Source: Zopfochytrium polystomum | Lineage: Eukaryota > Chytridiomycota > Chytridiomycetes > Chytridiales > Chytridiaceae | Length of the DNA stretch: 64,000 nt | Reading direction: 5' to 3' | Assembly (NCBI GenBank): GCA_025765615.1 | Contig: JAIVFJ010000018.1 | Coordinates: 124,001 to 188,000 of the forward strand | Part shown: positions 43,921-55,626 of the stretch, one piece after another | Layout: every line of letters starts with the position of its first letter | Numbering within the stretch: position 1 is the first letter of the stretch | The notes under the pieces: generated by a model | Database searches by the model: none | The model's input: the letters and a program-made list of their open reading frames with translations, nothing else | What the model was told of the DNA's origin: nothing | Program-made: the position numbers and the translations under genes

Positions 43921-45822
43921 TCTGCGATTGCGTGAAAGTACAGCTTCGTTCAGCTACGGCAGAGCAGGCGCGATATGGATGCGTGCCCACACACACATAC
44001 ACACACACAACCTCGCTAACATACTCACATGATGAGAGCTGAAACGAGAAACAAGCCTTGCCTTTAAACAGGGAGGATCGGTGGGGGGGGTGAGGTGGGG
44101 TTAGAAAGCGAAAGGTTGTGAATAAAAGGGGGCGGTGGGCCGGTAAGAGGTCAGATTCGGGCGGGCCCCGAGTTGGCAGGCTGGCGGGGTATGGGGCACG
44201 GGGGACGCGGGTGGGTGCGGGAGGGGATTGCCTTGCTCCGCCTGGAGGAAGCACCACCGGGCGGGTTGCAGGTTTGGGTCCGTCGGCGCGGAAGGGAGAT
44301 CGCCGATCCCTCCGTCCCTCTGGATGGTAGTGAGTGGGTAGTAGTAGTAGTAGTAGTAGTAGTAACACAAGATGCATGTGTGCGTGCGCGATGCTGCTCT
44401 GCTTGCTGGACTAGCTAGGGTTTGGCCAGCTTGGGGCAGGGAAGGCAACTGGCAAGCGCTGGGTAGAGGGACAGACAGACAGAGACGCACTGCACCCACC
44501 GAAAACCCAACTGCAGTTGTTTTTACTTTTTTTTTTTTTGGTTTTTCTTTCTTTTAATTTTTTGTCTGTTCGTTGCAGATGGTCTTGTCTGGCTGCCTGT
44601 CTGCATCCGTATCTCGATGTCTGTTGTTGTGGTTGTTGTTGTTGGGGATTCTTTTTGTCTCTTCCTTCCTTTTTTGTCACTCTAATCATTGATAATCTTT
44701 GCTCAACGATGCGAGCGAGTATGAAGAGAGAGAGAGAGAGAGAGAGAGCGAGCGGGTGTGCTTGAATACAGCGGCATTCGATCTGTGAGCTCAACTATCC
44801 GTCGCCCCCCCGTCCGACAGACGACTGGGCCTCCCTCTCCTGGCTGCAACAAGGGCGAAGGGCCTCGGGCCGGCTGCCGCTGACGTGGCCTGTCCCCCAG
44901 CCGCCGCTCTGCGTTGCAGCCCCCCATTGCCTCGAACTTACTATCCAATACGATTTTAAATAAATTATGGCTCCAACCCATCGCCCCAGCGTTACTTACT
45001 TCCAAACGGAACTGGGAGCCAGGCAGCTGGGTGCTGCAGCTCGGCTGCCTGGCTCCCCGTTCCGTTCCGTTACGGAGGAGTAGGAGGAGGGAGAGCCCCA
45101 TATCCGCTGCTGCTGGTGATGATGCAAGAAAAAACCAGGGTTGGGCAAACTTTTGGTGTAACCAAAACGACCTGTCCAAAACGAGTTTCAGAAAGACTTT
45201 TGGACAAAAAATGTGTGGTTTGGTGGTTCGCGGTTGCCGCATTGGGCGTGCCCTCGCGTGTTGCGCGGGACACCTTTTTTTGCGCGCCAGACCTTCCGAC
45301 AGACTGGCAGTGCCGACTTTTGCAAATCTGTCGTTTTTTGTTTCTGAATCTATGGTTTTTTCCCATCTTGTCCTGTTTGTTTCTTTTTTTGTTTGTTTCC
45401 CTCTTTTGTTTTTGTTTTCGATTCTGCAGTGGAAGAAGGCCAAAAAAAAAACAAACAAAACAAAACAAAAAAGCAAACCCAAAACGGAAGGAGGCACGAC
45501 GATACAAGCAGTTTGAAGAACGTTGTGTGAAGGAAAGAGGAAGAGAAACACGCAGGAAGCGGGTGGAAACTCGCGGGAACGGTTTCATGTGGACACCAAA
45601 AAAAAAACAAAGGCGAGAGAGAGAGAGTGGGGGGAACAAAATGCTGGGCTGTTCTAGTTGCAGAATGATTTATGAAAGAAGAGCAGAGGTCCAAAAAAAA
45701 AAAAAAAAAAAAAAAAAAAGCAACAGCAATGGCCAAAGAGATCAGCAGGTCCAAACTTAAAAAAAAAACACATTAAAGAAACAACCCTAGCACAGAAAGC
45801 GGCAGAATCGAACGACTCTAGA
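43921..45822. other. Long intergenic stretch, microsatellites only
   Basis: Contains a CA run (43990-44007), a TAG/GTA repeat (44335-44362), a GA run (44726-44749), T tracts near 44530 and an A25 tract (45694-45718). An inverted pair GGGAGCCAGGCAGC (45007) / GCTGCCTGGCTCCC (45041) forms a perfect 14-bp hairpin stem. No gene recognised. Confidence 0.5.
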
Positions 45823-47480
45823 TTATTCCGCCCTTTTCAAGCCGCCGGAGCCTTCTCGTTCAGCAGGCCCCCACATCATCGGCACAAACAGCGTTCCCGA
45901 CTTGATCATCTTCGCCGTGCGGTCGCCCATGATGAACCCGAACGGCATCTGTGCGGTCCCGCCGTTCCTGCCGATGGGCAGCACCATCATGGCGTCGGTC
46001 GCGGCGGCGTACTCCTTGGTCGCCTTTCCGCCCTTGACGAGCGCCGCGAGGTTGTCGGCGACGAGGGTCGCCTGCTTCTGCGCGAGCATGCCCGTCTTGA
46101 TCTCGTCGAGCGCCGCGACGTCGCCCGCGGCGAAGATGTGCGGGAACGCGGGCAGCTGGCCCGTCTTGGTCGTCAGGACGTACCCGCGGGCGTCCAGCAC
46201 GCCTTGCCCGAGCGCCGCCGCGGCGTCGCTGTTGGGGCGCGCGATGCCCGTCGCGAGGAACGCGACGTCGGCAGAGACCGACAGGCCCGTGTCGGACGTC
46301 AGCGTGGTCGGGGCCAGCGTGTAGCCGTTCTCGGCGAGGTCCGCCGTGATGCCGCCCGAGACGCGGTGGCCCGTGTGCACCTTGAGGTTCGGGATTTTGG
46401 CGAGCCGCGCGGTCGTCGCGTTGATCATGGTCGGCAGGATCTTGGGCGCGCCGTCGAGCACCGTCGCGCCGCTGGTGATGAGGTCGACTTGGAGGTGCGG
46501 CATGTCGGTGGTCAGCTCGCCGGCGAGCTCAATGCCGACGGCTATGTGTTTGTGTGTGTGTGTGTGTGTGTGAGTGTGTGTGTGTGTGGAGAGAGAGAGA
46601 GAGAGAGAGAGGGAGACACGCACGCATCAGCGAAGAAAGAAACAGACAGAAATGCATTGGGCTGGGGTGGCTTTGGAGAGTGGGTGGCTCCCAAGGTGGC
46701 GCGGCATTTTGGACAATCCCCACCAAAAAAAAATAAAATAAAAGTAAAAATAAAAATAAAAATAAAAGACTCCAACTCCACATTGCAACTCTCAAACTCA
46801 CATCCACCGCCTACGATGGCGACTCGCTTCGCCGACTTGAGCGCGTTGTAGACGGCCGTCGACTCCTTGATGCCCTCGGCCTTGGTAACCTTTTGTGTCT
46901 TGCCCGGCGCGGGCATCTTGGACCCGGTGGCGATCACGAGGTAGTCAAAGTCGATCGCGGAGCCGTTGGCGAGGACTACCTGCTTCTCGTGGATGGCCAC
47001 CGCGCGCGCCTGCACGACCTTGCCGTTGGGCAGGTTCTTGAAGAGCGACGTGTACGGGACCCAGATGGTGTTGGCGAACTTGGGGTCGACGACGGACCGC
47101 AGCGCCGCGTACGGGATGTAAAAGTGGTCGCGCTCTTCGATCAGGGTGATGTTGGCCTGTTGTTGTTGTTGTTGTTGTGGGGAGAGCGTTCGCAGGCGGG
47201 GCGGGGGGGCAGGGGCATGGCAAGTGCGGTGCGAGGGTGAGCAAGGATGAGAAAAGCGTGGACGTGCGGGCAGGGCGCACTTACCGAAGAGCCGATGGCT
47301 TTCTCGAGTCGCTTGATGACGTTGACGCCAGCGAGGGAGCCCTGAGAAAATGCGCAACGATTAGTTTTGAAGGGGAAGGTTTGGAGTTTGGAGGCGAGGA
47401 GGCGGGCGAGGCGGGAGGGGCCGGGCGGCGACCACTGCAACGTTGTAACGCACCCCAAGAACGACAATGTGCGGTGCCAT
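45823..47480 (-). CDS. FSP1/AIFM2-like FAD-dependent NAD(P)H oxidoreductase
   Basis: Four exons on the minus strand, 47480-47454, 47341-47285, 47156-46802 and 46541-45823, give 385 residues, the usual length for the AIFM2/FSP1 group. The nine-residue first exon MAPHIVVLG joins GSLAGVNVIKRLEKA to form the FAD Rossmann loop. A second dinucleotide loop, VAIVGGG|SVGIELAGE, is rebuilt across intron 3 near residue 147. Other marks: ITLIEERDHFYIP, YLVIATGSKMP, and FAAGDVA in the C-terminal FAD-binding stretch. No signal peptide or transmembrane segment is seen. Relatives reduce ubiquinone or similar acceptors at membranes, using NAD(P)H. The yeast Aif1 and plant/fungal AMID proteins are further relatives, so naming it FSP1 would be too specific. 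Intron 3 holds (GT)n and (GA)n tracts. Confidence 0.85.
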
Positions 47481-47828
47481 TTTTTTTTTTGTGTGATTGA
47501 TGCTGTTTTCTTTCTTTTTTTCAAGTGGTGGCGTGCGGCTGCTTGCTTGATTGCTCGCTGTGCTTGAGGGTTGGTTCTTTGGTTGGTTGGTTGGTTGGTG
47601 GCACTCCCAGAAGCGGAGAAAGGGTCGCCAGTTTAAATACGAACTCGAAGGCGCCCTCTTCGTATTCGTTCATTCGTGATTACCACTACCGGGCGGCAAA
47701 GAGGCGGAGAGCTTGCTGCCAGATTCGCAGACTGACCGACACAGATTGACTGGCTCACAGACTGGCTGGCTGGCGCGAACCCGCGCGCAGGCAGCCGGAG
47801 GTGCGGCGGAAATCGTGCAGCCCTTTCT

Positions 47829-47884
<56 letters not shown>

Positions 47885-49489
47885 CGAGAGCGAGAGATTG
47901 TGTGTGTGTGTGTGCGTGTGTGTGTTTGTCTGTGTGTGTGTGTGTGTGTGTGAGGGAGTCAGAGCGAGCCAGAGATGCAGCATGTTCGAAAACAGCCATT
48001 TGTAATGGCGACTGCAATGATTTCAAATCAAAGAAGACAAAAAAAGAACTTGGTGGACCCGAGCCAATTGGCCAATTGCACACGGAACAGACCACCGTCA
48101 CTCTCTCATCACGTTCACAGGTTACTCTCGCTCACTCACTCACTCACACTCTGTCGGTCCCTCTCTCTCTCTCTCTTTCTCTTTCTTTTCTGACTCTGTC
48201 TCCCTCCTCCCTCCGCACTGCCGGAGCAAGACGGAAAACCCATCATGGCGGAGACGAAAATGGCTTGCCCGCACAGACGGAGGTTCTGCGGGCCAATCAG
48301 CGACGCATGCAAGCCTGGCTTCGCTCGCGATCTGCATATTGGAAAAAAAAGAAAAAAAAAAAAAAAAACGGAAAAAGGAGGAAAAGCGGAAACTCTTTCG
48401 CTGTTTATTCATTTGTTGTTTGGTGGTGTGTTTTTGTTTCTTCCTCGCTGACGTAACAATTGTTCCCTCCATGGACCCAAACCGGTTTGGGGTTTGATGC
48501 TTCAAAGGTCTAACCCACAATCTATGAATTTAATCCAGAAATTTCCAGCCCAAAAAAAAAAACCTCTGCAAATTAGTGGGTTACCTTGGTGGCTGGCTGG
48601 CTGCGAAGGTATGGCTTTCGCGCAATGCGCTGGTTTTCCTTTGTGAGCGCACAGAAAACGAAGGGTAATTTTTCCTGGCGCTCACAGTAAACTTTTTGAC
48701 CATGCGCACGCGAACATCGACGCTGTGTAGGAGGGGGAAAAAAAAAATAAATTGGAAAGTCTCTTTGCTTGTCATCAAAGCCGTGAATAGCCAGAACACG
48801 GCGACAACGAAATGCTTATCTGGTTGTCACGTGCACGACAGAACCGAGAGCGATACTCGTTCCCTTTGCTTCGCACTCTCGTGCCTCATTCTCACCTCCA
48901 GGGACATGCATGCTGCTGCACATGCAGAGCAGAAACCGAGGGTACCAATGCCCGGACAGGTGCACGCTCACGATATGTGTGGTGTGTGAGTCCGATAGTG
49001 GGACCGATGCTGTAGTTCGCCCCACCACGAGATGGTATTGCTGCATTTAACTTACGATCTCGTGGCCACTTGTTCTTGTTATAACCTTGAGATAGGAGCC
49101 AAGCACAATAACCGCTAAGTGAATTATCAGAAACCTTCAGAGGGTGTTTTGTTGTGACAATTTTTTTTTTTTCTTTCCTTTTTCTGCTGTGGAGAAAGGA
49201 GAACGAGAAAAAAAAAAAAAAAAAAGGTAATGACAGACAGGAAGGAACCTATTTTTTTTGAACCGCCAGGTAAGACCTTGACCGCTCCACAGCAAAAAAA
49301 AGATCAAAAACGACCATTGAGTGAGTTTGAATGAAGAGAAAGTAGAAACGTATGGATCGAGCAACGAAAACCAAACAACAACAGAAAAAAAAGAAGAAAA
49401 AAAAAAGGAAGGGTCGGGGATGACAACACACAAACACACACACACACGCACACACACACACTAACCAAACAAACAATCAACCAACCGCT
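47481..49489. other. Intergenic with GA and GT microsatellites
   Basis: Immediately upstream of the oxidoreductase start is a GGTT repeat (47577-47600). GA (47830-47895) then GT (47896-47952) tracts follow, so the gene's sense strand reads (CA)n then (CT)n, the same order as upstream of APC11. Further on are A tracts (48350-48368, 49209-49225) and CA tracts (49432-49461). No recognised gene. Confidence 0.6.
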
Positions 49490-52425
49490 TCACTTGCGCA
49501 CCAGCCCGCCGCCTGCGCCTCCCTCCGCTTCTCCGACCGGCTGCTGCTGGTCGGCCGCAAGGAGACCCGTTGCCTCGTCGCCGTCCCTGCCCCCGCCGCC
49601 AATCACAAACACCTCAGAGCTGGGCCGCGCCGCGCCCGCGCCCGCGCCCGAGCCGTCCTTCTCAACATCGTCCGCGTACCCAGACACAGCCGCCGCCCCG
49701 CCGGCGCCGCCCGCAGACGCGTTGGCCGCGCGGCGCTTGAGCCGCGCCGCCATGATGGCCTGCACGCCGCACCCGACGACCGCGAGCACCACAAACGACG
49801 CGAGCACACCCCAGTACTTCGGGTTCGTCTCGAACCCGCCCGCGCCCGAGATGAACGACCGGTGCGCGTCCACTACCCCGCACTGCGTGTACACGTCCAC
49901 GCCCAGCGCCACCGCGAGCGCGCCCGGCAGCGCCGTCGACAGGATGAGGAGGTGCTTTTCGAAAAACAGGATCGCAATGCCGAACGCCAGCACGATCGAG
50001 ATGATGAACGCCCCGCGCCCCACCGACGACGAGATCGTCCCGTTCGACACCAGCGACAAGACAAACGTCGACAGCGTGTACCCGAGCGACGCACCGACAG
50101 TAAACACCCCCGCGCGCCAGAAGCACGTAAAGAGGAGACCGCCAACCAGACCTTAAGAGTGATAGACCGAGGGAGAGAGAGAGAGAGAAAGAAAAAAAAA
50201 TGTAGCAACAGGAAATTTCATTAGCAAGAAGGACAAAGAAACCTGGAAAAGCGGCCAACAAAAAGCCAGTCACCTGTCGCCAAAGACGTGAAAAAGTACA
50301 CCGAGTCGTTGTAATAGTTTCCGGTTCGATTCGAAACTGAGTTCGGGAATGCCATTAGAACCTTTCTGCACTAGCGCAAGCAGATTCAAATAGTTGGGTA
50401 CTTACTTGCCGTGGACAATCGCCAATGTAACCAAGACTAGCAACAAAACAGAATTATTAGAAAAAGGACGGGAAAAAAAAAGACGAGGCAAGGAAGGACG
50501 GGGGGAAAGACTAGGCAAGGTTGACGCAGCGCAATTTCGCATAGTAAACTCACTGGTGAAGTTCATGCCTGGAGAATGAAAACAGCGGCAATGTTCAGCG
50601 TCAAAACATGACCAGAACAATCAATCAATGCAAGAGGTTCTTACCCGAGACGTACAGGACCGGTTTGAACAGTCGATGGCCAAAGAAGAGTAGCATCACA
50701 CCCACGCTAAGCAGGTAAATGCTCGCAACAATCTTGAATGGCGTCAATTTCCGCACCTCTGTGACAGGGCAGAAAAGAAAGGGAGGCCGAGAGGGGCGGG
50801 AACAAAAAGGTTGAACGAGGAGGGATGTGAGCAAAAACCAAAGAACGCATGTGCGAGGGGCGGGTGCACGAAATTATAAACTCACGGGGGTCTGGAATCT
50901 TTTGGTAGTTCTCGGGAGTGGTCCCGTCAATCAGATCGGGATCGGCCATCTGGGCTTCAAACTCGTCAATGTCGACGTAGGAGCCGTCTTCGTACGCCGC
51001 GGCCGACTCTTCGAAAGCTTCAAAGTCCGCCACGTCGTCGTCCCTAAAGGCGCCATTGCCGCCGGCGCCAAGGTCGAAGCCCGAGTCGCCGTCGACGCCG
51101 CCGGCAACGTACGGGGTGTCGTATGCTGCCTTGTCAGCCCGCAACTCGTCTTCATCGGTGGCTTCGTCAATTTCCGCAGACACACTGGCACCGCCGCTGC
51201 CGGTGGAGGACCCAAAGTAGTCTTGCTCGGCGGCGCCGTCGTACTCGATGAGCGTTTCATCGTCACCCGAGTCCTCGTCCAGGGCCTCGTCGTCGTCGAC
51301 CAGGTCTTCGTCGTCGGCAGCCTCGTCCTCCTCCGCATAGTCGTTGTCAACCACGTCATCGTCTTCGGTCAGGTCATCCACTTCGGCGGCGGACTCTTCC
51401 TCAAAGTCGTCGACCGCCAGCTCCTCCTCGTCGACCAGAGCGTCACCATCTTCGGCATCCGCTTCGACTTCGTAATAGTACTCATCGTCGTCGACCGCGT
51501 CATCGTCGTCAGCTGCAGCATCCTGGTCTTGCACGGACCGCACAGAGAGGTCGACGTAGCGGAACGACGCAGCCCTCTTGTGGGACGGGGCGGACTCTGC
51601 CGCGAGCCCGTCGGCCTCGAATTCGTCCTCGTCCGTCGCATCGTCGTCGTCGCGGGCGGGAGAGGAAGCCACCACCGCTTCGGGCTCCTTCACAGAAAAG
51701 GCGCCGGCGTCGGCCGCGTGCTCCTCGTCGATTGCGGCGGCGGCAATGGCCGCGGCAAGCTCGTCCGAGCGGGCCTTGTTGGAACGGAAGGACGACTGCC
51801 GGAGCGAGGCGTAGCGGGAATCCCTCTGGGCGCCGCGGAGGGAGGAGGCGAGCATGGGCTCAGAGGGAACGATGCCCCAGTGCAGCTCCTGCGGGTTCAT
51901 CTGCTGGGCGGGGGGGCGGCGGGGCTGAGCTTTCTCCGAGGCAAGCACGAACGACTCTTGGGGCGAGGTGGATAGGGCAATCACCAAGGTCAGGATCACC
52001 CCAAGGAGGACGAAAAGGGGCCTGGCGGTGTGACGGGTGGCAGCGACGTGGGAGCGGTGGTGGGTAGAGGTGCACTGCGGGGCGGCGTATGAGGATGAGG
52101 AGGAGGGGGAGGTGGCGCACGAGGAGGTCGGGCTGGGGAGGCCGTGGCTCATTGGGCTGAGGCGAGTGTCTTCTTCGTCGTCGTCGTTCAGAGAGGACGA
52201 TCGCCGCCGCCGGCGAGAATTGATGACGCTCGTAGTGGTGGTGGTGGTATCATCATCAGCTGCCAAGGCGGAGGCGGGAGTAGGCCGGCGGCGGGTGCTG
52301 CTGCGACGGCGGTGGCTGGGATGGCGGTGGTGGTGGCCGCTGCTGCTGGTGCTGCTGCTCTGCGCCCCCACTGCTGGTGCTGCTGCAGTGCACACGACGG
52401 CGTCGGCGGCGGCGGGCGAAGCCAT
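49490..52425 (-). CDS. Multi-pass DUF4203 (TMEM198-like) membrane protein with long acidic N-terminal region (paralog A)
   Basis: Six exons on the minus strand, 52425-50886, 50758-50645, 50568-50554, 50436-50406, 50365-50274 and 50151-49490, give 817 residues, with every phase matching. The N-terminal region has one hydrophobic segment (PLFVLLGVILTLVIALS, about residues 135-151) that could act as a signal anchor, then about 300 residues dominated by Asp/Glu/Ala repeats. The C-terminal 300 residues are a string of hydrophobic helices: VGVMLLFFGHRLFKPVLYVS, LVTLAIVHG, GLVGGLLFTCFW, GASLGYTLSTFVLSLV, IISIVLAFGIAILFFEK, LPGALAVALGVDV and VLASFVVLAVVGCGV, the DUF4203/TMEM198 layout. Human TMEM198 acts in Wnt receptor signalling; the fungal role is unknown. 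Exon 3 is only 15 nt. The paralog lies directly upstream on the same strand. Confidence 0.75.
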
Positions 52426-52712
52426 CTGTCTTTCTTATTTTATTTAATTTTTTTTTTTTTGGTTTTTTTTTCCCCTTTCTTCCTCACCACTTTCGTTTTA
52501 CAGTTTTGATTGTGTTGCACAACAAATCGAGTTGTTGTTTTTGTTTCCTTTCTTGTGGGCTGTGTTTTTCCCTGTCTGTCCGTCTTGTCTAGCAATCTGT
52601 CTGCACGTCTCGCGTTGGTTGCTTTTCTCTTCACCTAATGGATGTCTTCTGTGGCTCTCCTCCAATCTGTCTGTCTCTGAGAAAGAGAGAGAGAGGGAGA
52701 GAGAAAGAAAGT

Positions 52713-52760
<48 letters not shown>

Positions 52761-52907
52761 TGATGCGTCGACAGAGGAGTGTGCGGTCGGTGGACGTGTG
52801 TCTTCTGGAGCATCGCTGGCGCAAGTTTTTTTTGTGAGTGGCTCATCATCGGTGGGCGCAGACAGCAAGGCGCAATCAGCTCAAGTCCGCGCAAACGACG
52901 TTATAGT

Positions 52908-52965
<58 letters not shown>

Positions 52966-53274
52966 CAATTCGGCAGACAGAGTGAAGGAATAAGGAATGT
53001 AGGGATGATAAAAGCCAATTTGAGACTGGAGAGGGGCAGAGGAGTGCACGACTGTGAACAACAACAAAGATAGAAATTGGGTCGAAACGGAACGCTTGGG
53101 TGAAAGGCAAGACGAGAGGAATAGCCAAGGGAGGGGAGGGAGGCCCCACCGAGCCAAACAAAGCTGCAAAACACCCCCCCAACCTCAACTCGAACGACCC
53201 ACGAGATGCTCTTTCCCCCCGGCAACTCGCCATAAATCCTGCAACGAAGAAAGGGGGAGGGGAAGAAGTAAAAT
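52426..53274. other. Spacer between the two DUF4203 genes, GA microsatellites
   Basis: Two GA tracts, about 52680-52755 and 52910-52962, lie 255-540 bp upstream of paralog A, giving pyrimidine-rich sense-strand DNA. The long open frames through them (Leu-Ser or Arg-Glu repeats) are artefacts. The sequence downstream of paralog B's probable stop (53275) is non-coding. Confidence 0.65.
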
Positions 53275-55039
53275 TTACTTCTTCTCGCCAACATTGCCGT
53301 ACGCGCCACGCTCGCTGTCGCGGAAAAACGCCTCCGTCGTGGTCGCGGTCGCGGTGGTGCCGGTGGTCCTTCCCAGACCGGAACTGCACCACCGAGCCGA
53401 TGACGGTTAGCAGCAAGAAGAGCGCCATCATCAGGAACGTCTTCCACGTGACGGTAAACGTGCCCGACCCGCTCAAGAACGTGTGCGCCGCGTCCGTGAA
53501 CCCGGTGCCGACGAATATGTCGAGGCCTACCACCAACGCGAACGCGCCCGTCGCTGCCGTCGCCAAGATCAGCAGCGGCCGCTCAAAGAATTGGATCAGG
53601 ATCGAAAACGCGAGCGTCATCAGCAGAATGAAAATGCTGCGCCCGATCCCAGACGAGATCGTGCCGCCAGACACAAACGACAGGATGATGGTCGCCAGCA
53701 CAAAGCCCAGGAGCGCGCCAATGACGGCGAGACCCAGCTTCCACAGGCACATCATCAGAAAGCCTCCGGCGAAACCTGGTGGACATTGGGGTTGACAGCA
53801 CAGCAAACAGTCGGTCAGCGTACGCGAATCGACACTGCTCCGAGCACAAACACTTACCAGCAACCAGGCACACAATCAAGTAAATCAAGTCACGGTGATC
53901 ACCTCCCCCGGCAAACAGATTGCCAGTCTTGTACTCGACTGTCGCAATAGGTCAGCCAAGAGGCGAAATTAGTCAGGGTTGCATCTTCAAATGAAAAGCT
54001 TTGGGATCAAGAAAAGCTTACTCCATTGCATGATGACGTAGGCCAAAACGCCCGCGAAGTAGAAACCTTTGCAAGTAAAAATCTCGGTCTAGTGACTGAA
54101 ATGCCCTTGAATGGAATCCCGATTCTTACCGGCAATGAAGAGGACCGCCTTGAAAATACGGTGACCGAAAAATACAAGAGCGATGCCCGTGGCGATCAAA
54201 ATCGCCGCACCAATCTGAAAGCAAACGGTCGCAGTTTAAGGTTGAGTGGGAGTTCAAGAAGAACGCGGATACATTACCCCAGTGTAAATGTTGAGATGCG
54301 TCACCACTGTGCAGGATAGTTGACGAATTAGAGATGATTGTAGTAACTCAGCAAGAACGGTCCACGCACACACGCACACGCACGCACGCACACCCACATG
54401 CCCATCCCGTTCCCTCTTTCATCTCTCCAACGGACACCCACCTCCCAACCCATTCTGAGCCGTCCCGTCGGTCAGCGGATCCGACGAAGGCGACGGGACC
54501 GCGTCCGCAACGAGCGACTTGTCGGTCTTTGCCGCCAGCATGCCCGCGGGCGCGGGGGAGCCGACGACATCGGCGCGTTTGGGCTGCTGCTGCTGCGACG
54601 AGAGGGACGAGCCGTTTGGCAGAGAGGCGGCTGCGGCGGCGGGGGCGGGGGCGGGGGCCCACATGTTTGCGAATCGGGGGCGGGTCTCGAGGACGTTGGG
54701 AGGAGACGACCAGGCGGCGGCGGCGGCGGCGGCGGCGACTGCGAGTGGCTGTGCAGGTGGCTGCTGCTGCTGGGCGGCGGCGGGTGCAGCGGCAGCTGCT
54801 GGTGGCGGGGGTGGTGTGGAGGCGGCGAGGCCCCACTTGTCCTGTGCGCGGCGGGCGAGGCCGGTGCCGTCCCCCGATGCGGCGGATGCGCCGACGGCAG
54901 CGAGTAAAGCGGCAGCGGCGAAGAGGACGAGGCGGGGGAGGGAGAGAGCTCCATCGCGCCGCCCCAGCCGCCGCCGCCGTCGGCGGCAGCAGTTGCTGTT
55001 GTGGCTTGTGGTGGTGCTGGTGGACGATGTCTGCTTCAT
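53275..55039 (-). CDS. Multi-pass DUF4203 (TMEM198-like) membrane protein (paralog B)
   Basis: Exons on the minus strand: 55039-54442, 54306-54278, 54214-54130, 54066-54022, 53938-53858 and 53776 onward. The first exon encodes a signal peptide (LPRLVLFAAAALLAAVGASA, after about 28 basic residues) and a Pro/Ala/Gln-rich region. The following helices match paralog A: GIALVFFGHRIFKAVLFIA, YFAGVLAYVIMQW, LIYLIVCLVAG, GLAVIGALLGFVLATIIL, SIFILLMTLAFSILIQFFER, AFALVVGLDIFVG and FLMMALFLLLTVIG. Two intron positions (after H-R-x-F-K-x-V-L-x-x-x-G and before the G-x-x-G-G-x-L helix, both phase 1) are shared with paralog A. The end is unsettled: the main frame runs on past 53275 into repeats, while a shifted frame gives a sensible tail (RDSERGAYGNVGEKK) stopping at 53275. 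Either a small unseen intron or a sequence error lies near 53330-53390. Confidence 0.7.
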
Positions 55040-55434
55040 CGTCTCTTGGGTGGTCGTTCAAACGTGTAGAAGAAAAAACTTAAAAAAGCAAAAAATGTGG
55101 GTGTGTTAATTGGAGACTGGGGAAAAAGGTGGCTGTGTGGGCCAAAAGGAGAGAGGAAAAGGATAAAAGAAAAGCGTATTTAAACGCAAAAAAAGTCTTT
55201 TTACTTGGCGCACTAGGAAGATCGAAGAGCCAAAAAAAAAACCAAAAAAAAAAAGAAACGAGAGGGGAACAACTTGGACACGCTTTTCGTTATTACACAC
55301 ACACACACACACACACACACTATCAATACCACTAATAAAGTCATGATGATGGAATAGAAAAGAAGCACCTTGACCGAGGGGTCACAGCCTAAACGGCGAG
55401 TCAGTCACCTGCGAAGAGGGAGGAGAAGAGAGAC

Positions 55435-55519
<85 letters not shown>

Positions 55520-55626
55520 AGAGAGAGAGAAAAAGAGAGAGAGAGAGAGAGAGAAGGAAAGGACGAAAAGTAGAGAAGAAATAGCCTGAGCAATCCCGCC
55601 CACCACCCGCCACGCCCCCGCCCTCG
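55040..55626. repeat. Spacer with (CA)n and a long GA microsatellite
   Basis: A CA tract at 55295-55320 and a GA-rich tract at 55436-55553 with AAA interruptions. The GA tract lies 400-515 bp upstream of paralog B, so its sense strand reads CT. No gene. Confidence 0.9.

Noticed and set aside
44914..45760. Open frames on both strands across 44.9-45.8 kb as an extra gene
   Set aside because: Lys/Arg- or Phe-rich composition produced by T and A tracts; no domain and no consistent exon structure.
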